A stretch of 43,706 nucleotides of DNA. It comes from Marinobacter sp. (GTDB lineage: Bacteria > Pseudomonadota > Gammaproteobacteria > Pseudomonadales > Oleiphilaceae). This document shows positions 9,029 to 17,364 of the stretch, piece after piece. The stretch covers positions 1 through 43,706 of the forward strand of contig JAAZVL010000006.1 in the NCBI GenBank assembly GCA_018623515.1, given 5' to 3'. Numbering within the stretch: position 1 is the first letter of the stretch; each line of letters begins with the position of its first letter. Under the pieces are notes generated by a model, which had not been told where the DNA came from, did no database searches, and saw only the letters and a program-made list of their open reading frames with translations. The position numbers were made by a program, and so were the translations under genes.

Positions 9029-10301
9029 GACGTTTCCTCCGGCCGCGAGTTTACACGAGCCGACAACATCTTTTTATAGCCGCTGGCAGGCTTTGAACGA
9101 TTGGCTTGCCGGCTACGCACACTTCTGGCGGCCGGCACCGTTCATGGAGCCGGCTCCGGCCTGGGCGCAGGCAAATCCGGAACTGTCGGCCTGGCTCGAA
9201 GGCCTCAGTGACGAAGCTTGCGACGATTACGAGCAGCACCTGAACGCACTTGCCGCGCGGATCAGTGGCTGGCTTCCCGGCCTGGCCGATTATGAGCAGC
9301 GGATAGCGGTACCCGTTCTCTCTGACTCCCCGGCGACCCTGGCCGGGACAACCCTGCCGGAAGTGGCTGCTACTGATATGCCTGGTCGAAAGCGGCTCCA
9401 GGCCGGCGCCTTCGCGGCCTCGGTGCTTCCGTTGAACCGACCGGTACTGGACTGGTGCTGCGGCAAGGGTCACCTGTCACGGACCCTGGCAAGGCAATGC
9501 CCGGAACCGGTGCAGGGCTTCGAGTGGGACGCCGCGCTGGTGGCTGACGGCAACCGGCTGGCCCGCCAATTTGCCGATACCGTGACCCTGCATTGCCAGG
9601 ACGTGATGGCGGAAAACCTGCCCTGGCCAGCGGACACCCATGGCGTGGCGCTGCACGCCTGTGGCGACCTGCACCGCCAATTGATGCGGCGCGGCAGCGC
9701 CGCCGGCGCACCGCGACTGAGCCTGTCCCCCTGTTGCTATCACCTGAGCGCCGACGCCGATTATCAACCTCTCTCGGCGCAGGCGAATGAACACCCGCAA
9801 GCGCTCAGACTGAGCCGGAATGAGTTACGGCTGGCGGTCCAGGAGACCGTCACCGCGCCGGCCCGGGTCCGGGCGCAGACGGCATTGGTCAGCCAGTGGC
9901 GATTGGGCTTTGATGCCCTGCAAAGGCACCTGCGTGGCTGTGACGAATACCTCCCCGTTCCATCCCATCCGCCCCGGCTGGTCAACGAGGGGTTTGAGGC
10001 TTTCTGTCGGTGGGCGGCGGGTAAAAAACAGCTGGAACTGCCGGATCGGGTGGATTGGGACCAATGGCTGGATGCGGGCAGTCAACGTTTCAGGCAGGTT
10101 CGCCGCCATGAACTTTTACGCCATCTGTTCCGGCGGCCGCTGGAGCTTTGGCTGGTGCTGGATTATGCCGTCTTTCTGGAGGAGCAGGGTTATCGGGTTC
10201 GGCTCGGTACCTTCTGTGACCGTTCAATGACCCCGCGCAACCTGCTGCTGGACGCGGTCAGGGCTTGCGATACTCCACCCGCTCCACGCAACCATCCCTG
10301 A
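9027..10301 (+). CDS. SAM-dependent methyltransferase, function unknown
   Basis: This is a protein of about 424 residues with a Rossmann methyltransferase core in the middle: motif I VLDWCCGKGHLS, an acidic strand-2 end (GFEWD), ALHACGDLH, and SPCCYHL as a motif IV-like catalytic segment. The Cys-Cys-Tyr-His stretch recalls GSTCD/METTL25-type methyltransferases. The N-terminal 120 residues and C-terminal 150 residues are helical and unrecognised. ATG 9027 has AAAGG 8 nt upstream but sits inside the divergent yjtD start; TTG 9093 is an alternative. The 3' end overlaps the convergent DUF4124 gene by 44 bases. The adjacent RNA methyltransferase suggests an RNA substrate, but this is only inference. 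Confidence 0.75.
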   Translation: MTFPPAASLHEPTTSFYSRWQALNDWLAGYAHFWRPAPFMEPAPAWAQANPELSAWLEGLSDEACDDYEQHLNALAARISGWLPGLADYEQRIAVPVLSDSPATLAGTTLPEVAATDMPGRKRLQAGAFAASVLPLNRPVLDWCCGKGHLSRTLARQCPEPVQGFEWDAALVADGNRLARQFADTVTLHCQDVMAENLPWPADTHGVALHACGDLHRQLMRRGSAAGAPRLSLSPCCYHLSADADYQPLSAQANEHPQALRLSRNELRLAVQETVTAPARVRAQTALVSQWRLGFDALQRHLRGCDEYLPVPSHPPRLVNEGFEAFCRWAAGKKQLELPDRVDWDQWLDAGSQRFRQVRRHELLRHLFRRPLELWLVLDYAVFLEEQGYRVRLGTFCDRSMTPRNLLLDAVRACDTPPAPRNHP

Positions 10302-10737
10302 AGTAAACGTAAGTCAGTTCATAGAGCGCGCCGTAATAGCGGGTCTGGTAGACCCAGACCTCTTGGGGGCTGGTGTGCACTTCCGGAGGATTGCCAAATG
10401 CCCGCCTGACGTGATCCCGGGTCATGCCCCGGACGACCTGTTCCCGCACCAGGTACCGTCGCAGATCCGTGGAGTTGATGAAGCGGCAGGTGGAGGCCTC
10501 CTCCGGTTGTTCGGCCTTCTTGTCCTCGCGTGCCGACTCCCTGCTGGCCGGTTCAGGCAGGTTCTGGTTGAAACGGCCGCCGATCCGGTTGTCCCGGAGC
10601 TCGATGGCTGTGGCATCCCTGCCGCAGGGCTGATCGGAGAAGGTGATCGAGCCGTTGCTCTCGCAGCGGTAGACTTCGGCCAGGGCGGTGCCGGAAAAGG
10701 CGATCAGCAGGGCTGTCAGCACCAGAACGCGAGTCAT
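10258..10737 (-). CDS. DUF4124 secreted protein with BamE-like tail
   Basis: This is a small exported protein (159 residues from ATG 10737). A clear signal peptide ends in SGTALA, followed by a DUF4124 unit (VYRCESNGSITFSDQPCG) whose cysteine pair may form a disulfide. After a charged linker, the last 65 residues (VVRGMTRDHVRRAFGNP, then VWVYQTRYY) look like the small BamE/SmpA-OmlA fold. An in-frame ATG at 10767 would add ten polar residues before the signal peptide and is less likely. A terminator upstream at 10771-10797 separates it from the porin gene, so it probably has its own promoter. Both domains are common in envelope proteins of gammaproteobacteria; the role is unknown. Confidence 0.8.
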   Translation of the reverse strand: MTRVLVLTALLIAFSGTALAEVYRCESNGSITFSDQPCGRDATAIELRDNRIGGRFNQNLPEPASRESAREDKKAEQPEEASTCRFINSTDLRRYLVREQVVRGMTRDHVRRAFGNPPEVHTSPQEVWVYQTRYYGALYELTYVYFRDGCVERVEYRKP

Positions 10738-10770
10738 GTTTTGGCCGCCATTGGTGGTTTTATTCATGCC

Positions 10771-10797
10771 AAAAAGAAAGGCGCCCGCAGGCGCCTT
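10771..10797 (-). terminator. Intrinsic terminator of the OprF-like porin gene
   Basis: On the minus strand an 8-bp stem (10778-10785 with 10790-10797, four-base loop) is followed by a T-rich run (complement of 10771-10779). It lies 20 bases after the porin stop codon, which is the expected position for Rho-independent termination. Confidence 0.85.
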
Positions 10798-10817
10798 CCA
10801 TCCGTTTGGCTTCCGCG

Positions 10818-12014
10818 TTAGCGGCGAACCTGGATACGGGCCTCGACCCGACGGTTTTCTGCACGGCCTTCGGCGGTATCGTTGGAGGCAACGGGCGCCT
10901 CCTCACCATAACCGATGGCATTCACACGCTCCGGATCGACACCCAGCGGGCCTGTCAGGCGCTCTGCAACGGCTTCCGCACGACGCTGTGACAGGAACTG
11001 GTTGTAGTCGGCCTCACCTATGCTGTCGGTGTGACCGGCGATCTCGACGATGGTTTCCGGGTTTTCCTCAAGGAAATCGGCCACGCGGCTGATTTCATCA
11101 TCGTAGGCGTTGCCGATCACCGAGCTGTTGGTCGGGAACCGCACTTCAATCTCAAAGGTTTCTATCGTCTCAACCACACCCTCGCAACCGGAGGAATCGA
11201 CTTCCGCCCCGGGGGTGGTGTTCGGACACAGATCCCTGCTGTTCGCGACGCCATCCTTATCGCTGTCCAGCTCACATCCGCGGGCATCCACCTCGGCGCC
11301 TGCCGGCGTATTCGGGCAGTCATCTCGGACGTCGGCGACACCATCCCGGTCCGCATCCGGCTCACAGCCGGTGCTGTCCACAACGGCACCCGCTGTAGTA
11401 TTCGGGCACTGGTCACGGGTATCAGGTACTCCGTCGTTGTCGCTGTCCGCCGGCGCGGCTTCACCCACGGTGCGGTTGAAAGCAAAGCTGATACCGAGGG
11501 AAACCATGGTATCGAAGGTGCTCTCGTCAATGCCGTGGAACTCGCGCAGATCGCCGCGCAGGGAAATGCTGTCACTGACGTTGTAGCGCACACCGGCACC
11601 GACATTCACTCGGGATTCGTCATGATTCGTGCCAGCGGTTCTCACGGTGGCAGGGCCTTCACCGAAGTCCGCATGGCCGGCACCGAGGGCCAGATACGGG
11701 TTCCAGGCCTGGTCCTGGCCGGCGAAGTAGTAGAGCCCGTCAAGACGCAGTTCATCGAAATCAGAAGATCCATCAACGTACTTGCGGTCCGCATCGGCGC
11801 GGGAATAGACCGCTTCCACCGCCCAGTGCGGGGTAAAGCGGTATTCGACACCTATTCCAAAAGTGCCGGTCTCACTGAGATCCCGCTTGTCGTCGAAATA
11901 CTGGAAGCCCGCGAACGGGTTGAGATAGATGGTTTCCTGGCGCTCCTCGGCCAGGGCGGGCAGGGCCAGACTGGCGGTGAGGGCGGCTAACGCTAATGGA
12001 CGCATGATGTTCAT
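10818..12014 (-). CDS. OprF/OmpA-like outer-membrane porin with TSP3 repeats
   Basis: The 398-residue protein has four parts. A signal peptide ends in LPALA. An N-terminal eight-stranded beta-barrel region (about 25-185) contains alternating strands such as YLNPFAGFQYF. Three thrombospondin-type-3 calcium-binding repeats follow (about 192-275), each with a DxDxDGVxD core and a CPNT segment. The C-terminal OmpA domain binds peptidoglycan (GHTDSIGEADYNQFLSQRRA). It should anchor the outer membrane to the cell wall and may form a slow porin, as OprF does in Pseudomonas. AGGAGG stands 6 nt before the ATG, and a strong terminator follows, so it is probably a highly expressed single-gene unit. A minus-strand TATGAT hexamer (12038-12043) could be its -10. 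Confidence 0.92.
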   Translation of the reverse strand: MNIMRPLALAALTASLALPALAEERQETIYLNPFAGFQYFDDKRDLSETGTFGIGVEYRFTPHWAVEAVYSRADADRKYVDGSSDFDELRLDGLYYFAGQDQAWNPYLALGAGHADFGEGPATVRTAGTNHDESRVNVGAGVRYNVSDSISLRGDLREFHGIDESTFDTMVSLGISFAFNRTVGEAAPADSDNDGVPDTRDQCPNTTAGAVVDSTGCEPDADRDGVADVRDDCPNTPAGAEVDARGCELDSDKDGVANSRDLCPNTTPGAEVDSSGCEGVVETIETFEIEVRFPTNSSVIGNAYDDEISRVADFLEENPETIVEIAGHTDSIGEADYNQFLSQRRAEAVAERLTGPLGVDPERVNAIGYGEEAPVASNDTAEGRAENRRVEARIQVRR

Positions 12015-12173
12015 GCTGAACCTCCTGTTCGGTTGTGATCATACTGCTGCGCTTTCTTCAGAAAATTCGGGTATTTCCTGAAAACTAGGCCAGCAGGACA
12101 AAAAAGACAAAAAAATGAAACATTCTGTTACCTGCGGAATTGTACGGAGTTACGGCGCGGGCAAGGTGGTGGA

Positions 12174-14444
12174 TCAGGCCAATGTTGTGAAGTACAGGTG
12201 GGCGCTTTTCTTGCTGAAGTTCAAAGTGTCGCCGTTATCAAAGCGCACTTCAAAGGAGCTCTCGTCCTCATCGACCACGCTACCGGCCCCGAAAATGGCG
12301 TGACTCACCCGTCGGCTGTGCCAGATTGGCGTCTGGCGATCGTCGTTCGCCGGCGCTGAGCCCTCAAGGGTGACGTCCTCCCGCTGGGCATAGCGTTGAC
12401 TGACCGGGGTGAGCGGTGCATCCAGCTCGATGGGGGAGGTGGTGGAGCTGCCAGTGTCCAGATGCTGTCCCAGCTCGTCCGAGAGTTCGAAACAGCACTC
12501 CTCCACAAACCGGCTGGGGCCCTGATCACCGTCCAGATGCGGGCGTTTACTGACCGGCCGGCTGATCAGGTGCAGGGTTTCCCGCGTTCGGGTCATGGCC
12601 ACGTACAACAGCCGGCGCTCGCTCTCCAGGAACGCCCGGGCATCATCGTGCGACCGGGGCGAGTAGGGCAGGTACTTCTCCTGCAAGCCGGGAATGATGA
12701 CCGTTGGCCATTCCAGCCCCTTGGTCCGGTGAATGGTGGATAACAGCACGCCCCCTGCCTTGTTTTCACCGGCCTGCTGTTTCAGGGTTTTGAGATGCTG
12801 CAGGGTACCCTCGGCGTCTACATCCAGGCTCTTCAGGTATTGCCGGAACCCCTGCACAGTATCGATCCGCTCCTCGGCACTCTCGTGGGTCAATGCCAGA
12901 CTGCGGATGCCCTCGTACAGATCGGTGTGCTCGGCGTAGACGCTGATCAGCCCCGCCACCGGTCCCCTGAACCCCGACAGCTGAGCCAGCACCTCGCCCA
13001 GCTTGCGCAGCTTGCGGGCCGGCATGGGCGCCAGGGCATCGAAATCCATCGCCAGAATCCGCTCATGCCAGGCCTCGCTGAACCCGGCCAGGAACTGCGC
13101 CAGATTCTCCAGCTCCGGCTCCTTCAGCCCGACATGGGGGAACCGCAGCAGCAACCGGGCGAGTTCCAGACGATCCGCATCCGGCAGCTGCCCCAGCTTG
13201 TCCGTCACCACCATCAGCAGCGCGGTAATCGCCTGCACCTCGCGGCTGAACAGCGCCCCCTTGCCGGCATCGATCCGGTAGGGAATCTGCAGGGCCAGCA
13301 GCTTCAGCTCGATCGGCACACTCTGACTCCAGACCCGGAACAGAATTGCCGTCCCGGCCAGCTCATCCGTGCTCTGACCTTTCAGGATCTGCAACACCTG
13401 ATCGCTGTCACTCTCCACCCTGTGCAAGTGGATCGAGGTATCGGGCGTGGACGGGTGGGAATGACATAGCACATCCTTGCGCCCCGTGTTGTGGCAGATC
13501 AGATGATTGGCCAGCAGCGCTACCCGGTGGCCATAACGGAAGGTATAGCTCAGAGTCTGCTCCAGCGGACTCTCGAACTCATCGCTGAAGCGCTTGAGAA
13601 TGAATTCCGGCTTCGCACCCCGGAACTCATAAATCGTCTGGTCCGGATCCCCCACCACCGTCACCCGTGCCCGGTCGCCGGCAACATAACGCAACAACAG
13701 GTGCTGGATCTCATTGGTATCCTGGTACTCATCCACCAGGATCAGATCCATCTTGTTGCCCACCAACCGCTGCAGCGGCGGATTCTGATGAATCGCCATC
13801 ACCGGCTCATACAGCATATCGGCATAACTGATCCGGCTCCGGGACTTACGCCACTGCTCGAAACTGTGGAACAGATCGATCAGGTACCGGTGCTTGTCCG
13901 AATACCCCAACTCCTCAAACACAATCTCCGCCGGCGACAGCGTCGTCTTCACCAGATCAATAAACCCGGTAGCCGTCTCCACAAAATCCTTTTTGTTGCG
14001 CCGGATCTCATCCGCCAGATCCTCCGGCGCCAACCGCCGCGTCAGCTGCCAGGCCTGAAAACTGATCTCCTGCTCGGTCAGAATCTTCTCCGAAAACCCC
14101 GGCAGGTAACCGTCCCTGACAAACCGTTTGTACAATCGCAGCCCCATGGCGTGATACGTCCGGATCTCCGGCAACGCCAGCCCCGACTGATGACACACCT
14201 CCTGCAGCTTGCGCCCGAAATCCACCCGGGCACTGCGGTTGAACATCAACACCAGCATCCGGTCCGGATCGTGCCCCTGCTCCAGCAAATACCGGATCCG
14301 CCAGGCCAGCGTCGACGTCTTGCCACTCCCTGCCACGGCCGTAATCACCGAATGCTCGTAGCCGGCGGTAATGATCGCCCGCTGCTCATCGGTCAGAAAA
14401 TCCGGCAGGTTCGAGGTGTCAGGAGTTTGGGGGTCGGTCGGCAT
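12174..14444 (-). CDS. UvrD/Rep-like SF1 ATP-dependent DNA helicase
   Basis: This 756-residue SF1A helicase is distinct from the true UvrD at 25.6 kb. Walker A is AVAGSGKT (36-43); Walker B is LILVDEYQDTNEIQ, with a tyrosine where UvrD has phenylalanine; GDPDQTIYEFRGA and TFRYGHR stand for the DDQSIY and NYRS motifs; LSTIHRTKGLEWPTV and YVAMTRTRETL are the late motifs. The last 50 residues (HAIFGAGSVVDEDESSFEV) resemble the Tudor-like tail of UvrD/PcrA, which contacts RNA polymerase in those proteins. ATG 14444 (MPTDPQTPDTSNLPDF) is chosen; ATG 14492 is also possible, but further upstream extension runs into a dispersed repeat. Its role in repair or replication restart is inferred from the family. 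Confidence 0.9.
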   Translation of the reverse strand: MPTDPQTPDTSNLPDFLTDEQRAIITAGYEHSVITAVAGSGKTSTLAWRIRYLLEQGHDPDRMLVLMFNRSARVDFGRKLQEVCHQSGLALPEIRTYHAMGLRLYKRFVRDGYLPGFSEKILTEQEISFQAWQLTRRLAPEDLADEIRRNKKDFVETATGFIDLVKTTLSPAEIVFEELGYSDKHRYLIDLFHSFEQWRKSRSRISYADMLYEPVMAIHQNPPLQRLVGNKMDLILVDEYQDTNEIQHLLLRYVAGDRARVTVVGDPDQTIYEFRGAKPEFILKRFSDEFESPLEQTLSYTFRYGHRVALLANHLICHNTGRKDVLCHSHPSTPDTSIHLHRVESDSDQVLQILKGQSTDELAGTAILFRVWSQSVPIELKLLALQIPYRIDAGKGALFSREVQAITALLMVVTDKLGQLPDADRLELARLLLRFPHVGLKEPELENLAQFLAGFSEAWHERILAMDFDALAPMPARKLRKLGEVLAQLSGFRGPVAGLISVYAEHTDLYEGIRSLALTHESAEERIDTVQGFRQYLKSLDVDAEGTLQHLKTLKQQAGENKAGGVLLSTIHRTKGLEWPTVIIPGLQEKYLPYSPRSHDDARAFLESERRLLYVAMTRTRETLHLISRPVSKRPHLDGDQGPSRFVEECCFELSDELGQHLDTGSSTTSPIELDAPLTPVSQRYAQREDVTLEGSAPANDDRQTPIWHSRRVSHAIFGAGSVVDEDESSFEVRFDNGDTLNFSKKSAHLYFTTLA

Positions 14445-14540
14445 GGCCGGTATTGTACTGGCCAACTGGTAGTGCGGATACCGGTCCCGCATAATTGCTG
14501 GCAACTCAGTTTTTAGTGACCGTAACTCACAACTCCGATA

Positions 14541-14733
14541 GCAAGGTGTTGGAAGGGCAATCCAAAACTGTGCGGAGCCATGGATGGCGGAGCTCAAGCG
14601 CCACAGGGGTGAGGCCGAGCGCTTATGAAGCGAAGCTTCATGCGACAGCCGAACGACAGCAATCTGTGATTGCTGGCTGGACCCCGGAGGGGTGCCGCCA
14701 GGAGCGGGTTTTGGAAGAGCCCTCACCAACTTG
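14541..14733. repeat. Dispersed long-hairpin repeat, copy A (expanded)
   Basis: This occupies most of the 317-base gap between the divergent helicase and DUF2237 genes. It shares CCAAAACTGTGCGGAGCCA and the rest of the core through CAAGCG with copy C (27789-27901), and it ends in the matching GAGCGGGTTTTGG side. The outer arms pair only imperfectly. About 75 extra bases in the core form further perfect hairpins: 14625-14641 (7 bp), 14658-14674 (7 bp) and 14681-14693 (5 bp). No coding sequence is supported here. Promoters for the flanking genes must lie in the remaining roughly 125 bases or within the repeat. Confidence 0.8.
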
Positions 14734-14761
14734 CTGCCCCCACAACTGGAAGGTCTTGAAA

Positions 14762-15139
14762 ATGGAAATCTCAGAATCAGTCAATGTACTGGGCGAAAAA
14801 CTGGAAACCTGCGGCACTGACCCCGAAACCGGTTTCTACCGCGACGGCTGCTGCAACGTCGGCCCCGATGACCTCGGCATTCACGCCGTCTGCGCCGTCG
14901 TCACCGACGACTTCCTCGAATTCTCAAAGAGCCGGGGCAACGACCTCAGCACCCCCAGACCGGAATTCGGCTTCCCCGGCCTCAAAGCCGGCGACAACTG
15001 GTGCCTCTGCGCCGTCCGCTGGCAGGAAGCCTTCGAAGCCGGTTGCGCCCCCAGGGTACGACTCCGGGCGACCCACCAGGCCGCCCTCGAAAAATGCGAC
15101 CTGAACGACCTCAAGGTCCACGCGGCAGACCTCAGCTGA
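14762..15139 (+). CDS. DUF2237 family protein
   Basis: This 125-residue cytosolic protein is strongly recognisable as DUF2237 (COG3651): LGEKLETCGTDPETGFYRDG, then CCNVGPDDLGIHAVCAVVT, FSKSRGNDLSTPRPEFGFPG, and DNWCLCAVRWQEAFEAG. It has several conserved cysteines, which suggests metal binding or redox chemistry, but no function is established for the family. ATG 14762 has GGAAGG about 9 nt upstream. The longer open frame to 14495 is non-coding repeat. Its TGA overlaps the tmcA ATG (TGATG, 15137-15141), so the two are very probably co-translated. Confidence 0.9.
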   Translation: MEISESVNVLGEKLETCGTDPETGFYRDGCCNVGPDDLGIHAVCAVVTDDFLEFSKSRGNDLSTPRPEFGFPGLKAGDNWCLCAVRWQEAFEAGCAPRVRLRATHQAALEKCDLNDLKVHAADLS

Positions 15140-17295
15140 TGACCCCGTCCACCGGTGACAACGCCAAAGACCACGATGCCTGGTGCCGACTGGTTGAGCG
15201 CCTGGAGGCCCTCGGCGAGCGGCGCCTCGTCCTCGTCGAGGGCCATCGGGACAGTGCCCTGGCATGGCTTCAAAATCTACTGCCGGCACTGCACCAGTCA
15301 CCGGGCATCTGGACTGGCCCCCACGAAGACAATCCGGCACAGGGCCTTATACCCGTGCCTCCGGCCAAAGCCAGAGACTGGCTCGGCCGGGAACTGGCCG
15401 TCGTGGTCTGGGACGGCTGGCAGGGCAACCCTCCGGATGGCCTCGCGGCGATTACCGGTACCCTCAAGGCCGGGGGGGTCTTGTTCTGGCTCATGCCGCC
15501 GCTGGCCAGGTGGGGCGAGTTCGCCGACCCGGATTACCGGCGTACCGGCCTCGATGGCGCCGAGGTACATCCGTTTGTTCGCCGCATGGCGGTGATACTC
15601 GGCAACGATCCCGCCGTGATTCGGATCGATGCCCGCGAACCCGGGCGAACCACCTTGCCAGCATTGCAGGCGCCGAACGCTCCTTTCACCGTGGCGACAA
15701 CGCCCGACCAGCAGCGCCTGATTGACCAGGTGATCCACTTCGGCCAGGGCCGGCGCCGCCGCCCGCTGGTGGTCACTGCAGACCGGGGCCGCGGTAAATC
15801 CGCCGCGTTGGGTATCGCCGCTGCTGGATTGTTACAGCAGGGTCGCGAACGCATCCTGGTGACAGCGCCGGGCCGTGAAAGTGTCGAAACCCTGTTCCGC
15901 CATGCCCGGCAAACCCTCGAGGGTGAACTGGCAGTGGAGGAGGGTAACGGCCTCGTCACCCGGACCGGGGCCGAGCTCCATTTCCTGCCGGTGCAGGAAA
16001 TGCTGGACCGGCGACCGGCGGCCGAAGTGGTCCTCGTGGACGAGGCGGCATCAATCCCGCCCAACGTCCTGGAGGAGATACTGTTGGGCTGGCCCAGGGT
16101 GGCGTTCTGCTCCACCGTCCATGGCTACGAAGGCGCAGGTCGTGGCTTTGCCATCCGGTTCCGTTCCGTGCTGGACCGCAAGACCCCCCATTGGCAGTCT
16201 GCCACCCTGACCAGGCCGGTGCGCTGGGCCGTGGGTGATCCACTGGAGGCGCTGGCCTCCAATCTGTTCCTGTTGTCCGCTTCCGGTATGTCGGCGGAAG
16301 ATGCCCGGATTACACCCAAAGCCATCCGGATTGATCAGTGGTGGCCCGCGCAGGCCCCCGAATCCGAACTCATCGAGGCCTTTGGCCTGCTGGTCGATGC
16401 CCACTACCGGACCACGCCCGCCGATCTGCGCCAGTGGCTGGATGACCCGGCGGCGGTGACCTGGTGTGCCTGGCATGAAGGCCATGTCGTCGGGGTGCTC
16501 TGGGCGGCCGTTGAGGGCGGGCTGAGTGAGGAGCTGGCGCCCAAGGTCAGCCGGGGCCAGCGCCGTGTCCGGGGCCACCTGCTGGCCCAGTCCCTGGCAT
16601 CCCACAGCGGCTTTCCGGAAGCCGCAACCCAGAAAACCCTTCGTGTAGTCCGGGTTGCCGTTGCCGGTCCGGCTCGCCGCAGTGGCGTGGGCAAGCGCCT
16701 GGTGACAGCGGCCCGGGCCTGGGTGGCGGCGCAGCAGCTGGATAGTCTGGGCACCAGTTTTGGTGGCAGCCCGGAATTGCTGGCTTTCTGGCAGTCCTGC
16801 GGGCTGAACGTAGTTCGCGTCGGGTTTCACCGGGAGATTACCAGTGGTGAGTATCCGCTGCAGATGCTGACCGGATCGAGCTCCCAGGGTGTCGAACTGG
16901 CTGATCGGCTCCGGGGGCGATTGGCCCGGCACTGGCTGACACTGGTTCCACGCCACTGGACCGGGATGCCGGGTGACATGCTGGCGGCCATCAGCGACGA
17001 CCTGCCGGCAACCCACGTACTGACTCTCGACGACCGGCGTGATCTGGACAACTTTGCCCACGGCCACCGAGGCTTTGACCTTTGCCTGCCGGTGCTGCGG
17101 GACCTTGGCCAGGTGCCGGGCGTCATGAACTGGCTGAGAACCCGGCCTGAACTGGCCCTGTGGGTGGGAGCGGTGTTACAGGGTCGTTCCTGGAGTGAAT
17201 TACAGGTAGCCGGTTTGTGTCGTGGCCAGAGGGACGGCGAGGACCGGTTGCGGGCTGTGGTGCGCGAACTTCTGGAAAACGGACCGGAGATGTGA
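15139..17295 (+). CDS. tmcA: tRNA(Met) cytidine acetyltransferase TmcA
   Basis: The 718-residue enzyme N4-acetylates the wobble cytidine 34 of elongator tRNA-Met, using acetyl-CoA and ATP or GTP. In order: an N-terminal DUF1726-like domain, an RNA-helicase-like ATPase module with Walker A DRGRGKS (215-221) and Walker B VVLVDEAASIP (Asp301-Glu302), the GNAT acetyltransferase domain (RVAVAGPARRSGVGKRLV as the acetyl-CoA loop region), and a C-terminal tRNA-binding region. E. coli TmcA has about 670 residues, so the length is normal. The chosen ATG overlaps the stop of the DUF2237 gene; the upstream open frame lies inside that gene in another register. Confidence 0.93.
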   Translation: MTPSTGDNAKDHDAWCRLVERLEALGERRLVLVEGHRDSALAWLQNLLPALHQSPGIWTGPHEDNPAQGLIPVPPAKARDWLGRELAVVVWDGWQGNPPDGLAAITGTLKAGGVLFWLMPPLARWGEFADPDYRRTGLDGAEVHPFVRRMAVILGNDPAVIRIDAREPGRTTLPALQAPNAPFTVATTPDQQRLIDQVIHFGQGRRRRPLVVTADRGRGKSAALGIAAAGLLQQGRERILVTAPGRESVETLFRHARQTLEGELAVEEGNGLVTRTGAELHFLPVQEMLDRRPAAEVVLVDEAASIPPNVLEEILLGWPRVAFCSTVHGYEGAGRGFAIRFRSVLDRKTPHWQSATLTRPVRWAVGDPLEALASNLFLLSASGMSAEDARITPKAIRIDQWWPAQAPESELIEAFGLLVDAHYRTTPADLRQWLDDPAAVTWCAWHEGHVVGVLWAAVEGGLSEELAPKVSRGQRRVRGHLLAQSLASHSGFPEAATQKTLRVVRVAVAGPARRSGVGKRLVTAARAWVAAQQLDSLGTSFGGSPELLAFWQSCGLNVVRVGFHREITSGEYPLQMLTGSSSQGVELADRLRGRLARHWLTLVPRHWTGMPGDMLAAISDDLPATHVLTLDDRRDLDNFAHGHRGFDLCLPVLRDLGQVPGVMNWLRTRPELALWVGAVLQGRSWSELQVAGLCRGQRDGEDRLRAVVRELLENGPEM

Positions 17296-17364
17296 ACCGC
17301 TCGATTTAATTCCTGCCGGGGGCTGCCCAGAATAGGCCAACGTTCAAAAACAGAGATTGTTGAT

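Noticed and set aside
12115..12303. 62-codon plus-strand open frame after the porin gene
   Set aside because: Most of it is antisense to the end of the helicase gene, with no ribosome site or recognisable motif.
14541..14733. Integron attC site or group II intron remnant
   Set aside because: No integrase, cassette arrangement or intron domain V signature is seen; similarity to copies B and C explains it better.
14495..14761. N-terminal extension of the DUF2237 gene, and of the helicase on the other strand, into the gap
   Set aside because: Both extensions translate the dispersed repeat; the family starts lie at 14762 and 14444, and DUF2237 has a good ribosome site.
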